64,000 bases of DNA from Mercenaria mercenaria (GCF_021730395.1 NC_069371.1:73810001-73874000); one strand, 5' to 3'; counted from the stretch's first letter, positions 49,601-62,900 are shown. Numbers and translations are program-made. The notes: a model not told the origin generated them from the letters alone.

Positions 49601-50999
49601 TTAATCGGATAAGATGAATAAAATTTAAATCAATCACGTGATTTCAAACATTTCCGCCATACACTTAATCATGTGCGTTATATACATTATCATACACACC
49701 ATTTATCATAAACATTTTATTTACACAAGCAGTAGTTTGCATATCTTCTCAACTTAAACCTGCCTTTCGCGCCTTCTTTACAAGCTTCTTACTTCACAAA
49801 GTGTAGGCTATGAAATTTTGACCATAGTATACAAAGGTAACCTCCATGTCATCGCCAAGAAACGTTGCGATACTTGGTCTTGCTGTTTGTATCGGCGTTG
49901 CTGTTCCTTCATGGGCTCAGACAGTCCAAACACCCATTGATACAGGTCAGTAATGCTAAAGGATTTATAGGGTCAGGGTTAGGGTCAGACGTTTCCGACA
50001 TTGATCAATGTATCGATTTTGTTGTTCATATGTAGTTTCAGATAGTTGGAAAACTTGGTGGTAAAACACATTAAATCAAACGAACATGTACAGTTTTATT
50101 ATAATCATTATTTATTTATTATTAGTTGGCTCGGGCAGTTAGTAATTTTAAAATCTATTTCTGGATGTAGTTTAATCTTGTTTCTTGTTCATATGTACAC
50201 GCAGTCGTAGTATCCTTATTAACCTTTACCCTGCTAAATTTCTAAAATGGACTGGTCGATCATTCAATTTGGGCAATACCATTTATTTTTCATAGATGCA
50301 TAGATGTACAGGCTGATCTTGGTCTGTACTGGTCGCAAAGGCATAATCACTTGACTCTAGCAGGCTAAAGGTTAAAGGCTTACACTAGAATCCCTGTATA
50401 TGAGATGAGCGAAATTTTTCCCAATAATAGAATTTCTTCCAACTTTAGATATTGAAGGACAATCATCTATGAAACAAAAATATGCAATAAAAGTCTGATT
50501 CAATATTGTAGGAAATGAGAAAGCAAATAGACTTATAGCGATGCTTTTAACGAACCCGAATTTGGTTGGTACAGCCCTCGCTTGCTTTTTGGATAACACT
50601 GTACCAGGTAAGTATCTATCTTTTGCAGAATAATTTTGCGCTACTAGTACTAAAGTCACGCAATATTTCCGCTGCATAACTCATGCGTACTTATCGAACA
50701 ATGTAATAACCTATAAACAGTTTCGCTATAAAACTCTCCATCATCAATACTTCTATTCTTGGCGTCAAAAACATTTTAAAGTTGTAAAATGTTTGCTTTC
50801 TACATCAAAATACATATTGAATTTACTTCCAGGAACAAGAAAGGAAAGAGGCATTTTAACTGAAGAAGACGCGAATACAGAAGATAGTTCAGGGTTTTAT
50901 AACGAGGGATATGAAGTTTACAAGCCTCTCTTCCCAACACATATGTTGAGGTGGAAAATCATGAAATATATACCGTTCTTACCGTATGAAGGACAATAG
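43680..50999 (+). CDS. SLC23/NAT-family transporter, copy A (complete)
   Basis: A 14-helix-type nucleobase/ascorbate transporter-family membrane protein. Exons: 43680-43940, 44491-44648, 45138-45232, 45954-46048, 46257-46438, 46833-46953, 47324-47480, 48567-48820, 49315-49479, 49837-49945, 50512-50607, 50833-50999; all GT/AG, phases match, 619 residues. Family marks: PPLHITIVCALQ (before TM1), RLPLFQGGTTIYVVP (TM3), SIADYYACAR then PPPPAHGVNRGI (TM8 and loop), PDPVLGG, FLDNTVPG. Odd points: the TM1 Gln-His pair is Gln-Gln (87-88); the usual Glu of ESIGDYYACAR is Asp382; the NAT signature reads GNVGTIGVCK (432-441) with Gly and Cys in place of the usual Pro/Gln/Glu and Thr. The cytosolic N-terminus holds TELTRLAFTD twice. 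NMT and NVS glycosylation sites fall after TM3. Substrate is therefore not safe to predict. The ATG at 43680 is chosen because copy B starts at the same place; an in-frame ATG exists at 43659. Confidence 0.95.
44596..44973 (+). repeat. 63-bp tandem array of the exon 2 end plus splice donor, six units
   Basis: Units start at 44596, 44659, 44722, 44785, 44848 and 44911. Each holds the last 53 nt of exon 2 and GGAATAAGGTAACACATG with the donor GT. Units 2-5 look identical; the first and last carry small differences. Copy B has a single unit (56148-56200). Only the first donor (44649) keeps the frame open, because reading on meets TAA at once. Confidence 0.97.
47595..48168 (+). mobile_element. 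tRNA-derived SINE (family 2) in SLC23-A intron 7
   Basis: Head CCCGCTTAACTTGATACAC (worn A box) and TAAGTTCGATCC (B box); tail ATACTATTGAAAAACGGCG then (CAAA)n. The same insertion is in intron 7 of copy B (60262-60560), so it predates the duplication. About 270 bp of extra sequence inside this copy. Confidence 0.8.
49258..49330 (+). repeat. 56-bp duplication of the exon 9 acceptor
   Basis: ATATTTCAGGT(A/T)GCCAGTAGGTCCG occurs twice, with CCAGTAGG at 49263 and 49319 (56 bp apart). The second is the working-frame acceptor; use of the first would add 56 nt and shift the frame. Copy B has one acceptor only. Confidence 0.9.
50215..50375. repeat. Dispersed repeat (TTTACCCTGCTAAATTTC)
   Basis: Runs from AACCTTTACCCTGCTAAATT to CTGTACTGGTCGCAAAGGC and AGCAGGCTAAAGG; the first and last blocks are inverted copies. 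A relative lies at 61713-61885 in a different intron of copy B, so these are independent insertions. Confidence 0.7.
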
Positions 51000-51700
51000 A
51001 AATATGACATTATTTATTTTGTGTAGTATTGTGACTGTTATGTTATACATTCATTTGTTCACCGGATGAGAGCAGTTTGTGGAAAATGTCATTATCAAGT
51101 GAGAATATATAGATGATATTTGTTTGTTTTAGTGTAAGATCGAAATATATTTCACCGAGTGAACACTGTAATGCAATATTTTCACGAGTGGCGCAGCCAA
51201 GAGTTAAAATGTAAATTATGGTGTTCATGAGTGAAATATATTTCGATGATACACTGAAACAGAAAAAAATTCTATTTAGTTGATGCATTTTTAATGGTTT
51301 TAACAAAAATATATCCAGTTTGTTAGCGCAACGTCACGTGTATCGCATCGTTGCGTCATAATCTCATTACGTCAAGATATCTCTGTAGAAAAACTGTAAA
51401 TAGTTTTATTATACGTTTCCTCATTTCTTTTGCATTTTCTTATGACAGAATGTATATATTTATGATCCTGTTAGTATTCTATACATCTATTCTTTACTGT
51501 AGCATATTCTGCAAGGAAGTTTCTCTTATTCATAATTCATAATCTTTCTCATTCACGTGTAGTTCCGTACCAGTGAAAAATAAAAATGATATTTTCACTG
51601 TTTGAAACAGTGAAAATATCAAATTTATTTCGCTGATAAATTTCAGTATTTCTCTGAAGAGCATGAAATAAAATGATATATATTCATCTTGTGCATACAT
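51000..51700. repeat. Downstream flank of copy A with foldback sequences
   Basis: GATCGAAATATATTTCAC (about 51138) and GTGAAATATATTTCGATGAT (about 51229) are inverted copies around a spacer. At 51588-51620 is a perfect 16-bp palindrome pair around one base (GATATTTTCACTGTTT, G, complement). AATAAA hexamers at about 51580 and 51667 may serve as poly(A) signals for copy A. Confidence 0.6.
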
Positions 51701-52160
51701 AAATAAATGAAAACATTCGCGAATAATAGAATTATAACATATTTATTTAGTTTTTATACGGTTTTTTTTCACACACATATGGGCCATATTCAAGATGAAA
51801 ACACATTTATCAGGTATTTCAGTTGTGTTTCACACTACCAATATAATATCGATTTATATTTGTGACTCAAGATTAACGAAAATACTAAAAAATCACATGC
51901 CATAGAAAAATAATGTAACGAATATGCCTCCAAACTAAATAAATGCATACTTATTCTAATGTAAGTAATTTATAGAAAATCCAGACTATATACGTTTTAT
52001 CCTGGTCTTCTTCTTTTTCTTCTTCTTCTTCCATGTACAAGACAGGGCTCCAATAACTGGATTGTACTTTGTTAACGGTTGGGTTCGGGCAAGACAGTCA
52101 CATCTCTAAAGGCTGTAAAGTTTGTTTATATACCATTAAAATTATGGTACACACATGAGC
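51701..52160. other. No gene seen
   Basis: AT-rich, with a (TTC)n run at 52007-52033. Nothing else recognised. Confidence 0.45.
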
Positions 52161-52163
52161 TGT

Positions 52164-52346
52164 CTACGCTGAGGACAGTGGCGGGGCTGCTACCGAGGTT
52201 TGGAGAACAGCCTTGAAGGCTTCGATGTCTGGAATGTCCGTAACCGTGGTTGGCAATACACAGAAAATGAAATCACCATAACGTGTGTCAATGCTCTCAA
52301 TTGTTCTGATATAATTGACCGGCTTCCTATATAGGAGGATTTTTAA
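52164..52346 (-). CDS. Orphan terminal-exon-like open frame
   Basis: On the minus strand an AG acceptor (before 52346) is followed by 60 open codons and a TAG at 52166-52164. The protein reads in part NYIRTIESIDTRYGDFIFC, VTDIPDIEAFKAVLQT and ends AAPPLSSA. It has no ATG of its own and I do not recognise it. Composition is more GC-rich than its surroundings and codon-like. No partner exon was found upstream. It could be a gene remnant caught between the SLC23 copies, or chance; the plus strand is also open here for some 40 codons. Confidence 0.25.
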   Translation of the reverse strand, partial: LKILLYRKPVNYIRTIESIDTRYGDFIFCVLPTTVTDIPDIEAFKAVLQTSVAAPPLSSA

Positions 52347-52394
52347 CTAATGCCCTTAATATTTCTTGAGAAAATCTCAAATTAATGTATAGTT

Positions 52395-52640
52395 TGTAAT
52401 ACGCTTAGCGTTTAGCTCAACAGGGAGAGCGCATATGGATCGTGGGTATGATACGTATGTTTCCTTGACGAATTTGTCTGATATCTTTCGTCATCCGCAA
52501 ATTATGCATTTGGGTAAGTTGGCAGAGGAAAACAGGTTAGTACTGGTACAGAATCCAGGAACACTGGCCAGGTTAACTTCCCGCCTCTATGTAACTTAAA
52601 TACTGTTAAAAACGAAGCACCACCCAAAACAAACAAATCT
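52395..52640 (+). mobile_element. tRNA-derived SINE (family 2), intergenic copy
   Basis: TTTAGCTCAACAGGGAGAGCGC (A box), then the body with GGTACAGAATCCAGGAACAC and the tail ATACTGTTAAAAACG and ACAAACAAA. The B-box part is worn. Same family as 47595-48168 and 60262-60560. Confidence 0.8.
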
Positions 52641-52714
52641 AATAGGATTGATGATGAGTATATTTGAAATAATGGCCAAGAGTTAAAATGTAAATTATGG
52701 TGTTGATGAGAGAA

Positions 52715-53285
52715 AGCCACACTAAAAGCAAGTGTAGCTACAATTAATTATTTGGATGCTAAAATAAAACAACTAGAGCCAACTTAAGTGACTGCATGCT
52801 ACAAAAGAAGCAAATTAAGGCTTCAAAAAAGAAATGGAGACTACAGTTAAGCAAATGCAGGTAGCAATAAAGCAAGTGTAGGGTACAAAAGGAACAGCAA
52901 AGCAATTGGAGGCTATACTAAAAGCAAGTGGAGCTACAATAAAGTATTTGGATGCTACAATAAAACAAATGATAGCAAAAAATTAAAGCATTTGAAACCT
53001 ACAATAAAACAAATGGAAACAACTATAAAGCAATAGAAGACAACAATAAATCAATTGGAGGCGACAATAAAGCAAATAGGGACTACAATAAAGCAATGGC
53101 AGGCTATATTAAATCCCTTTGGGGCAACAATAAAACAGATGATAGCAATAATAAACCAACTAAAGGCTACAATAAAGTAAATAAATGCTACAATAAAGTA
53201 ATTGAAAGCAACAATAAAGCAATTTGATGCTACAGTAAATCTACACGAGGTTACAGTAAAACAAAAAGAGGCTACAAAGTCCTAG
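52715..53285. repeat. About 21-bp minisatellite upstream of SLC23 copy B
   Basis: Same unit as 39205-39690 (AGGCTACAATAAAGCAA), marking the 5' part of the duplicated block. Just before it, GCCAAGAGTTAAAATG (52673) repeats sequence from downstream of copy A (51189), a possible duplication junction. Confidence 0.9.
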
Positions 53286-53524
53286 TTTTTCTCACCCACA
53301 ACAGTATGGTACCTATTATAGCTTATAAAGGTGTACTTATCTTTTACACATATAACAAACAATTAACATGGATCAAGTCATGTTTATGAATTTATCTTTA
53401 TTAATAACAGTTGTGAAAATAGAATAATTTCAGGTCATGTAGTTCATAAATTGTAACCGTGACAGTGCATGGTATATCAAGGACAACTTTTAATTATGTT
53501 ATAGGTGTTTTACTTATTTATATA

Positions 53525-53761
53525 TGAGCCGTGCCATGATAAAACCAACATAGTGGGTTTGCGACCAGCATGGATCCAGACCAGCCTGCGCATCCGCGCA
53601 GTCTGGTCAGGATCCTTGCTGTTCGCTTTTAAAGCCTATTGGAATTGGAGAAACTATTAGCGAACAGCATGGATCCTGACCAGACTGCGCGGATGCGCAG
53701 GCTGGTCTGGATCCATGCTGGTCGCAAACCCACTATGTTGGTTTCCTCATGGCAAGGCTCA
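53525..53761. mobile_element. GAGCC-hairpin MITE, copy 5, upstream of SLC23 copy B
   Basis: Starts TGAGCCGTGCCATGATAAAA and ends TTTCCTCATGGCAAGGCTCA; full-length hairpin. The matching place before copy A (near 43543, GCTTATATATGAAAGC) has no element, so this insertion came after the duplication or was lost in A. Confidence 0.92.
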
Positions 53762-53903
53762 ATTATATATATGAAAGCGACAGCAGTTTATCGAAAGTAT
53801 ACGAGAGCAATTTCGATTTAACATTAAATATACTGTTTTACCATTTTTGAGGAAAGTGTCAATCATATCAATAAACTTTAATTTGTTTAAAATAAATTTA
53901 AGT

Positions 53904-56900
53904 ATGTCTGATAAGGAAACTGAAACGGATGTTGCCAATGGAACAGAATTGACTAGACTGGCATTTACAGATAATGAAACTGATAATAATAATGGCGATG
54001 GAACAGAATTGACTAGACTTGCATTCACAGATTTTGGTACTGAACAGTCAGGCGAAATCAAAGAAAACGAAACGGAAGTTGTGAAGGATTATTCTAAAAA
54101 AGTGATAATCTATGGTGTAAACGAATCGCCACCACTACACATAACGATCGTGTGTGCTTTGCAGGTAATCTGTATTTTCACACATAGTGCTCAATTTTGT
54201 TTAACATACTTTTAAAAGTAGATAGTGTATTCTATTCCTTACTCTTGACTGGAGCAGAAAGTTTAACTTTCAGTCTGCTGCCAGTGCAGACCAAGTTTAG
54301 CCTCCACATCCAAAACTATAACAGAAACGTATTCGTATTATACTTTTTCGTCGTGAGTTTGATTCCCAGACCCGTTAAATTCTGTCTTTAATTTTTTCTT
54401 CACTACAATTCAATGAAGACTAAACGAGTTAGTAAATTTAGTCTTACATATTTACTAAAATAATATGTCACAATTGAAACGATTATGTCTAAATGCACTC
54501 CAACTTTAATTATGATCTAATAATTTTTAAGCTTTCCTGTGATATTGCTAAACCTGTAAGGGTTAGTTTTATAAGTTTTATAACAATCTTAAACTTCACT
54601 TTAATAAAAGCATTGCCCGGCCATAATTTTAGGATTGATTGATTTATTGATACATGTACTACCAATTTTATACGAAAATAAGAAAAAAAAACAATAAATT
54701 AGAAATCTTACACAAAGTATGTAATGCAAACTGTAAAAATTGGGGATCGGACTCCTGACGAAAAGGTATAATACAAATACCGTAACCGCTCGGCCACACG
54801 GTAATCATTAAATAAATCGTAAACTTGGTAAATTGACTTAATTTTATGTTATCGAAGCAACCCGTCTGTAATATTTTTCCGTTAGAGCTTCTTTTTGATG
54901 CGTGCTTACTTTGCAAATACGTGGCTCTGAGGCTGTGTTTATGGTGCTCTTTGCTTCCGAGAAATCTACCCTTACCTATTATCTTTTGCTTTCACTTCTA
55001 AATGCCATAATACTGTGCGCTACCTATAGTTCGGTTTTTGCAGTTAGCGATATTTGTGCATTTTTAATAATAGGACGGTCCGTTATTTAGGTAGTGTTAT
55101 CGGTACGATAGTGGTTCTTACCTAAAGGCAAAGTAAATCATGCTGACTTCCCTAATCGGTAGACGAGTATTTTAATTGACCCATCAATAAAAGCTGTAAA
55201 AAGATCTTTTGGAAGCAAAGAGTGCAACCAAGAAGAATAATAGCAGACTCGGTTTGATTATGTAATGAAATGTGCTTCACCTCTCACGCCCACTAACACC
55301 GGCTTAAGCGGACCTCTTTTACACATAAGTTAAATGGACTCCGTGATCCAAAAGGACCAGAAAATATAACAACACTAAATCAGACTACGTGCACACTTTT
55401 CGTTTGCTGCCCACGTGATGATAGAGTCTAAAAATACTGTCGCGTTTTGTTCTATATTTATCAATGTTTACAAAATAAAGCGTTGTAACGGTTTATAAAA
55501 GTTCATGAGAAAAACTGCAAAAATTCGAATCTTCCCGTAATTCCGGGAACTATAAACTATTCAACCATTATGTTTCATGTAATTATATGAAAATGTGGCG
55601 GCATTTTGCCTTTCGGTGAAAAATGTTTTTGAAAATTACAATTCACAATGTATGATTTAGTCGATTTAAATGGGTTACTTCCCTCATACAACTACATTCT
55701 GGGGATTGATCATGAACAGCCTTATAAGCTTAGGTCAGAATTTTGCTTTGTTTTGTAAATGCTAGAGTGCATAAAACATACATAAAAATCCGTCGCGTTT
55801 AGCTCCGATAAGGTAAAGAAGCGAAAACAGGGTGTTTGCTGCTTCAAACTGTTACCATCCGAACCTGTTGTCCAAAATAAAATATTTCAATGGCTTTGCT
55901 GAAGTAATGATTAAATGGCGATAAGTCATAGTTTTAAAAAGAGTAATTTCAGTACAATATCTGTTAAATTATTTATAAAAAGTTATGATTGATGTCAAGG
56001 GAGATAATACGCGACCTCACATTTTTATGAATTTTATTCCAGCAAGGACTGTCAGCCCTGTCAGGACAACTTATTGTAGCTGTTCTTGTAGCGGAAGTTG
56101 TCTGTGCATCAAATAACGACGTGTTCAAAGCTAGGATACTCAGCTCTACAATGTTCATGGCCGGGATCTCGACTATAGCAATGAATTTACTGGGAATTAG
56201 GTAAGATACTTTTCGAAACTCAACAGAAAACAGTAATGTCTGCTTTATTTAATACAGTCCAATGCATTCAATTAATAGGTACAATTATCAATTTTCAAAC
56301 TCTTCTTTAGGTCATCGATGAACGTTTACTGTACTGATATGAAAGCTTCTTTTTATATCTATAGATTACCGTTATTTCAAGGAGGAACGACTATCTATGT
56401 GGTTCCATTGATGATGATGTCGGATCTTGAAGGCTCCTTCTGTTCAACAACGTTTACCGGTAGGTTTTGCTTACATTTTCACTACTTAATACTCCATACT
56501 ACAACTCAATATTGAAATGCAGACTCGGCTTCTACTGGTGCAAGTATATAAAACGTGCATAAACGAGCACATGTCAGTCACAGCAGGATATAAAGTAATT
56601 CAAATAGAATTGGAGAATTACTAAAAATACACCATCAAAAATGACAAAAATATCCTTCCCTGGCCCCTACCAAGTGATTTAATGAAACCTTTGTACAAAC
56701 TCTTGTTTAATTTCACATTTTTATAGCAAACTGTTTTATTACCATTTTAGCTGAATCTTTTAACTTCGGCCTCAATTTAAGACACGATATTACCATATTT
56801 CAGTCAAACGCCCATTTCTGGATGCTTTCCAATATAGACTAAATGTATAGCTATCACACCAGAGCACAGAATGTTTATATCAACCCTCACCCATGGTCCA

Positions 56901-59900
56901 CAACGAAACAACCTCTTTGAACGGTTAATGTTATATCCTTATGTTTTAGGTGTGCTTATATTAAAGAAATGGATAAAGATAGAAGCCATGTTGATATAAA
57001 ATAGTAAAAGTGGAAACTCCACAGGTCGCTCAACACGACAAAAACGAAAATGTTGCAGGCTCGGTTTGACTGAGCCTGTTCATGGACGGCAGTGGAAATG
57101 CATGCTACCGTCCACGCCCTCTAGCCCCGGGTTGAGCAGAACTCAACTTTTACACATGCTAAAAGTACACATTTTTTTTAGAGACATCCGCAGATGTGTT
57201 CATACGGCGGTGCACATGGAACCTTCAATGATACACTAGCGTGTAATTCCATGAAAAATGGCGTATGGTCAAAGGATTAAATAATGGGTTTGTCCTAAAC
57301 GATAAAACAATGGACAGAACTAAACAAACTGGAATTTAGAAAGGGGATCTGAGGTTATGGAAATCACTTGTTTCATATATTAAACCTTAAATGTTTTTTT
57401 TTTTGTTTTGTTTTTGGAAAAAGAGCCGTATTTTCCTTTCGTTTCAATGTATGACTTGAAGCGTTCCTCCTTATAGCATGTATTTATAATACTCCAATGA
57501 ACAATAATTTATTCATCTTGTATTTCAGGTCAGAGTTCGTCCAACATGACAAATGGAAATGTATCGAGTGGATCTGATATGCCAGAAGAATCGATGGAAG
57601 TCATTCTAACCAACGTCAGAGCGGTTAGGACTATTATTTTTATATGCAAATCATATATTATTTATCTAAGTAAGTTAATCTTTTATTATTGTACATAAGA
57701 TTCAAGCCACAGAGTGTATAGCTTAACATTTGCTTCCTTTATTGTTATAACAGTGATATACGCATTTGTAAGGTTTTGATACATTTAATATCTTCCGTAT
57801 TTGTACAGTAACATTATTATATCATTTTGTTCTTATAGTTACAAGGAAGTCTGATGGTTGCGGGCGCTCTTCACGCTATAATGGGAGGGTTTGGACTCAT
57901 TGGGTTTTTACTGAAGTTTATTGGACCATTGACGATTGTTCCAACAATGATTTTAATCTTTGTCTTCATAGTCAAAGCATTTCTGAAGTTCGTCATTGTT
58001 AGTTGGGCCATATCTATTTCGTAAGCTGTTTACGTTGTTGAAGCCTGATTTTTTTGGCCTGACCCTAACTGTTTTTACGGCCTTGGAGATTTGTTTTAAA
58101 ACCTATGAACCAAAAGTTGCAAATCGGCACTTTACATACTTTGAACATGGTCAGTGATGTTAGAAATCAACTTACTGATGCTCTAAATGCATATATAGCG
58201 ACTCTAATTTTTTGTTGAGCATGTTACCGGAAACAAACAATCTTTTTAGGCCTTATGACGAAAGTGCTGTTTGATCAATCACTTGCATTACATCTCTTTT
58301 CTTGATTTCTTTTAAAATATACGACAATACTTTTTTCTGTTATACATCATCCTAAGAACTCAAAAGAGGGTAATATTCAGAATTTTTTTTTATTGCTTTT
58401 CAAATTATCGTCGGCAAGGATTTTGATACTGCAGTAGGGTGTTTTCCATTTGTAAATTTCAGCCATTTTGGTTTCTGAAAACGTTCTTTTTCGTGGATTG
58501 ATACAATAAAATCTGTAAAGATATCCTTTGGAAGCAAAGAATACCACCAAGAAGAATAATAGCAGACTCAGTTTGACTGAGTCTGTTCATGAGAGGTAAT
58601 GAAATGTGCAGCACATCTCGCAAAACTTTCAACACAAGAGGAACGTTTTCAAAAAGATATTTTCCGAAACAAAATATTTTCATCATTCTTATTCTTTTGA
58701 TCGTTTTAACTATTCATGGGTCAAAAATTTACAAGGGATCCTAAGATGGCCTCCTCTGGATTCCTTTAGAATTATATAGAATTTATACTTTTGTCAACAC
58801 TTCACAAAATATCTTGTTACAGATCTGGCAAATGAAATAGTTAATTCCTTGAACTAAAACTTTAACGGCATGTATACCATTGTGTCAAAAATTCTCAAAA
58901 CATTTCCTGGAATATATTTACAAAATTAGTTGGTATGAATCGTTTGAAACACGACAGTCAAGGATGAAAATGCCGTTGTCTTAATACTGAAAATGGAGAA
59001 ATATGTATTAATCCTTGGTATATTTCAGGACGATAGCTGTGTCTGTGATATTATTTCTATATCTTTCCCGCTACAACATGCCTGTTCCAGTGTGGACACC
59101 CTCTGCGGGATGTAGAATTATTCGTTATCCTTTGCATCAGATATTCTCGGTATGTAAACAAATAATCTGAAGAAATGACATTAACTTCATACTTTGGATA
59201 AATAAATGGTGTCTTAGCATTGTTTTTAATATAGGCACAATATATAAATATCAATAAGTATGGCAATGTGTGTGACATTGATATTGTCAACTCGAGGGCA
59301 GAATGTCACCCGAGGCGAAAGCTTATTATGTTTATTTTATTATACCGAACAAAATTAAGTAAATAAAAAAGTTTAAAAACGTTTTAATTCATTTAATTCA
59401 ACAGTTTCATCTTTCGTCTGAATCGCCCGTGAACACATTGAATATTTACGTCACTACTACGAATATATGTGTATAAGGGAGGCAATCATTTCATGATTTG
59501 GCTGAAAAATTGAAGCAGTTACTTGCCCTTATATGACATTCAAAATATCAGCGCGGTCACATGATCTGACAGTCACCTTCGCTTGATCACGTGTCAAAAA
59601 GGTTGAGAATGCTTTTTGTAGTTAAAATATTTCTTTCTCGGGTAATAAGATTTTATCATTGTAGACAAAAGTGAGGTCTAATAATAAGTTTATCTACTTT
59701 ATTTAGCTGGGAGGTAATCAAGTAGGGCTGACCGCGGCAACACATTACTTCATGAGTATTGTCTTCAAAGCCTGAGAGATGTACTTTTCTTGCAAATGGC
59801 ATTTCTACGAATTAGTGTGCAAAGATTTGAATTAAAATATAACTCGATCTTATCAATCTAACATTATTGTTATTGCAATGACATCATGGCCTGATTTCTT

Positions 59901-62900
59901 TTAAAACAACGTACTTTGTAAGAATTGGGTTTCTAAAAGTTCATACTATTACTATTGACGTTATCGTACAGATTCTAATCGCCATGTTAGTTAATTGGCT
60001 CATATGTGGAATACTGACCCTGTATGATGTATTCCCCAACGACCGTGGTGATAGCAGTTATAATGCTCGTACAGATGCTAGGGTAGATGTTATATACGAC
60101 GCTCCGTGGTTTACTTTTCCTTATCCTGGTGAGTCTTTACTACAATGGTCCAGCTAACGCTGTTTTTGTTGCTGAAGGAAAATGTTACACTGTGATATAT
60201 TTTAATGGGTTGCCAATACAGCGAATGCATTTTACTTTTCCTTCTTTCCTCTTTTCTCTTTTACCCGCCCGCTTAGCTCAATAAGAAGAGCGCAGATCTA
60301 CAGGTCACGGGATCGTGAGTTCGATCACCGGGCGAGTCGTATGATCCACGGGACGATTTAATAAAGAAACTAGTGTGTTTCTATAATAATTCGTCCTCTA
60401 TCTCAGTTTAATGTGAGATAGATGGCATTTACTTCTGGAGAACACGTTTTGTACTGGTACATAATCCAGGAACACCGATTAGCTTAACTGCCCGCCGTTA
60501 CATAACTTAAATACTATTGAAAAACGGCATTAAACCAAAACAAACAAACAAACAAAATCTCTTTCCTTTGCAAAAGGTCAGTATTAATAGTACCTTTTTT
60601 ATTTGGTTCGACTCGGAACATAATCGCTATCTGTTACTGTTTTACGGACTTTCTACGTTAACTTAAGATTCTATGATATGCTTTATTTTACATATGATTA
60701 ATGAGTTATTCAGTCATACGATTACCTCTCCTTTTGCATATAGTATTATTACGTACACATTCTAAAACTGAGTTAAATTACAATGAGTCCTCGCATTGGT
60801 TAAATTACAATGAGTCTTCGCATTGAAAAGTTCATACACGACGATAACTCTAATTTTACTAAGGGCAGAGAACAAATGTATATAGCTGTTATAAAATTTT
60901 AAGTGTATATGCGTATGTAAGATTAACATTGCGCTCCACGACTTCCAAACGTTTCCGTATTTGCACATATTTGTCGAGACAGATCTGATAACCTATAATT
61001 ATTCCATATTTTCAGACACCATACACTAGCAATAGGATCGGGGACGTTAATATTGACCTGCAATTTTTATTGGGCGCACGACGTCATTTGTCACACAATT
61101 CAATGTGTGCCGTCGCGTTAAAATGTTAATTTATTTCATTTCATTTCAGGTCAGTATGGACCGCCGGGCATTAGTACACCTGCTACTGTAGTTTTTGTCA
61201 TTGCTACCTTCATTTCAATTCTTGATTCTATTGCTGATTACTACGCTTGTGCGAGGGTTAGTCGTGTACCCCCACCACCTGCTCACGGAGTTAACAGAGG
61301 TATCCTAGTTGAAGGCATCTGTAGTTTTGTCTCGGGTACGCTCGGATGTGGTCATGCTACAACAACTTACGGTGGAAATGTCGGGACAATTGGTATCTGC
61401 AAGGTAGAAAATACATCTTGCTTCCTTGTAGTTTTCAACATTTTGATATTCCCAAATCTTGATATACTCTTCCGTACTACTTACTGTACTAGCGCCTAGT
61501 AGAAACTCATGAAATAACTGTTTGTTTTCCAAAGTAGAACAGGTGTCCATCTTTGTCTTCAAAAGAGTAAAACTAATTTGTCAAACCTTCTCTGGAAATG
61601 TTTTTAAGTTAAGTACACCTTATATGCGATGATGCAACAGGGCAGGATGCTTTTACTGTCGTCAATGTTTTCCTTTGTTATATACTTACCTTGCATATTA
61701 TATTTGATTACTTAACCATTACCTTACTAAATTTCTATAAAAAACTTGTCCATCTTTCAATTTGGACCATACTATTAACTTTTAAAGGGGTGCTTACCAA
61801 AACGATAGTGGCGAACAGAGCAAAGATCGCAAAGGCAGAATCAATCATGTCCCAATGATAAGGGTCAACAGTTTATCACTCTAGCACATGTAATAAAAGT
61901 AATGGTAACGCACAAAATTACATGTAATATAATCGTCGAAGAGAGATCATTTTGTCCGATCCTATATTATACAGGTTATGTGTATACATATCATTTTGTA
62001 TATTTCAGGTTGCCAGTAGGTCCGTATTTGTTTACTCAGGAATCTTGTTTATTATTTTTGCTGTGTTCGGCAAATTCTCTGCGGTGTTTATCACAATTCC
62101 TGACCCAGTGCTTGGTGGATCCCTTATTGTAATGGTTGGAATATTTCTGGGAGTAATGATTGGTAATCTAGAGGTATAAATCAAGTATATACATTCCTAA
62201 CAGCCATTTTGTGCGCATTATTGCATTGACTAATTAATAATGCTTATATCAAGAAACAAAATAGTAAACTTGAAAATACATGCAATGTATTTAACATTAA
62301 TTAATAAAATTTAAATCATTTATCATGTGATTTCAAACGTTTCTGCCATACACTTTATCATCTATATCACATACGTTATCACATATACCATATCCTGCAC
62401 CATAACCATTAAATACCATATTCCTTATGATAAATATCATAAACGTTATCATAAATATTTTATTTTCAATCTTAAATATACGTTTGTAAAGTAGTAGTTT
62501 GTATATCTTGTCAACATGAGGCTGTCTGCGCGCCATCTTTACAAGCTTCTTACTTGCTAAGTGTTGGCTATAACACATTGACCATTGTACATGTATTATA
62601 TTCACGACTACTCAGGTGACCTCCATGGCATCACCAAGAAACGTTGCGATACTTGGTCTTGCTGTTTGTATCGGCTTTGCTGTTCCTTCGTGGGCTCAGA
62701 CAGTCCCAACACCTATTGATACAGGTCAGTAATGCTTTAAGTTTTATATGTGTGTCAGACGTTTCTGACATTGATCAATAAAAGCGCGTTTTGTATCGAC
62801 TTTGTTGTTCACTTGATAAAACACATTAAATTTAACGTACATTCTTCTCACATTTATTAGCTGGCCCGGTCAGTAAATTATAGCAAAATTTATTTCTGGG

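Noticed and set aside
54738-54803. Possible functional tRNA with GTA-like anticodon
   Set aside because: The anticodon arm is perfect but the acceptor stem does not pair and the T arm is weak.
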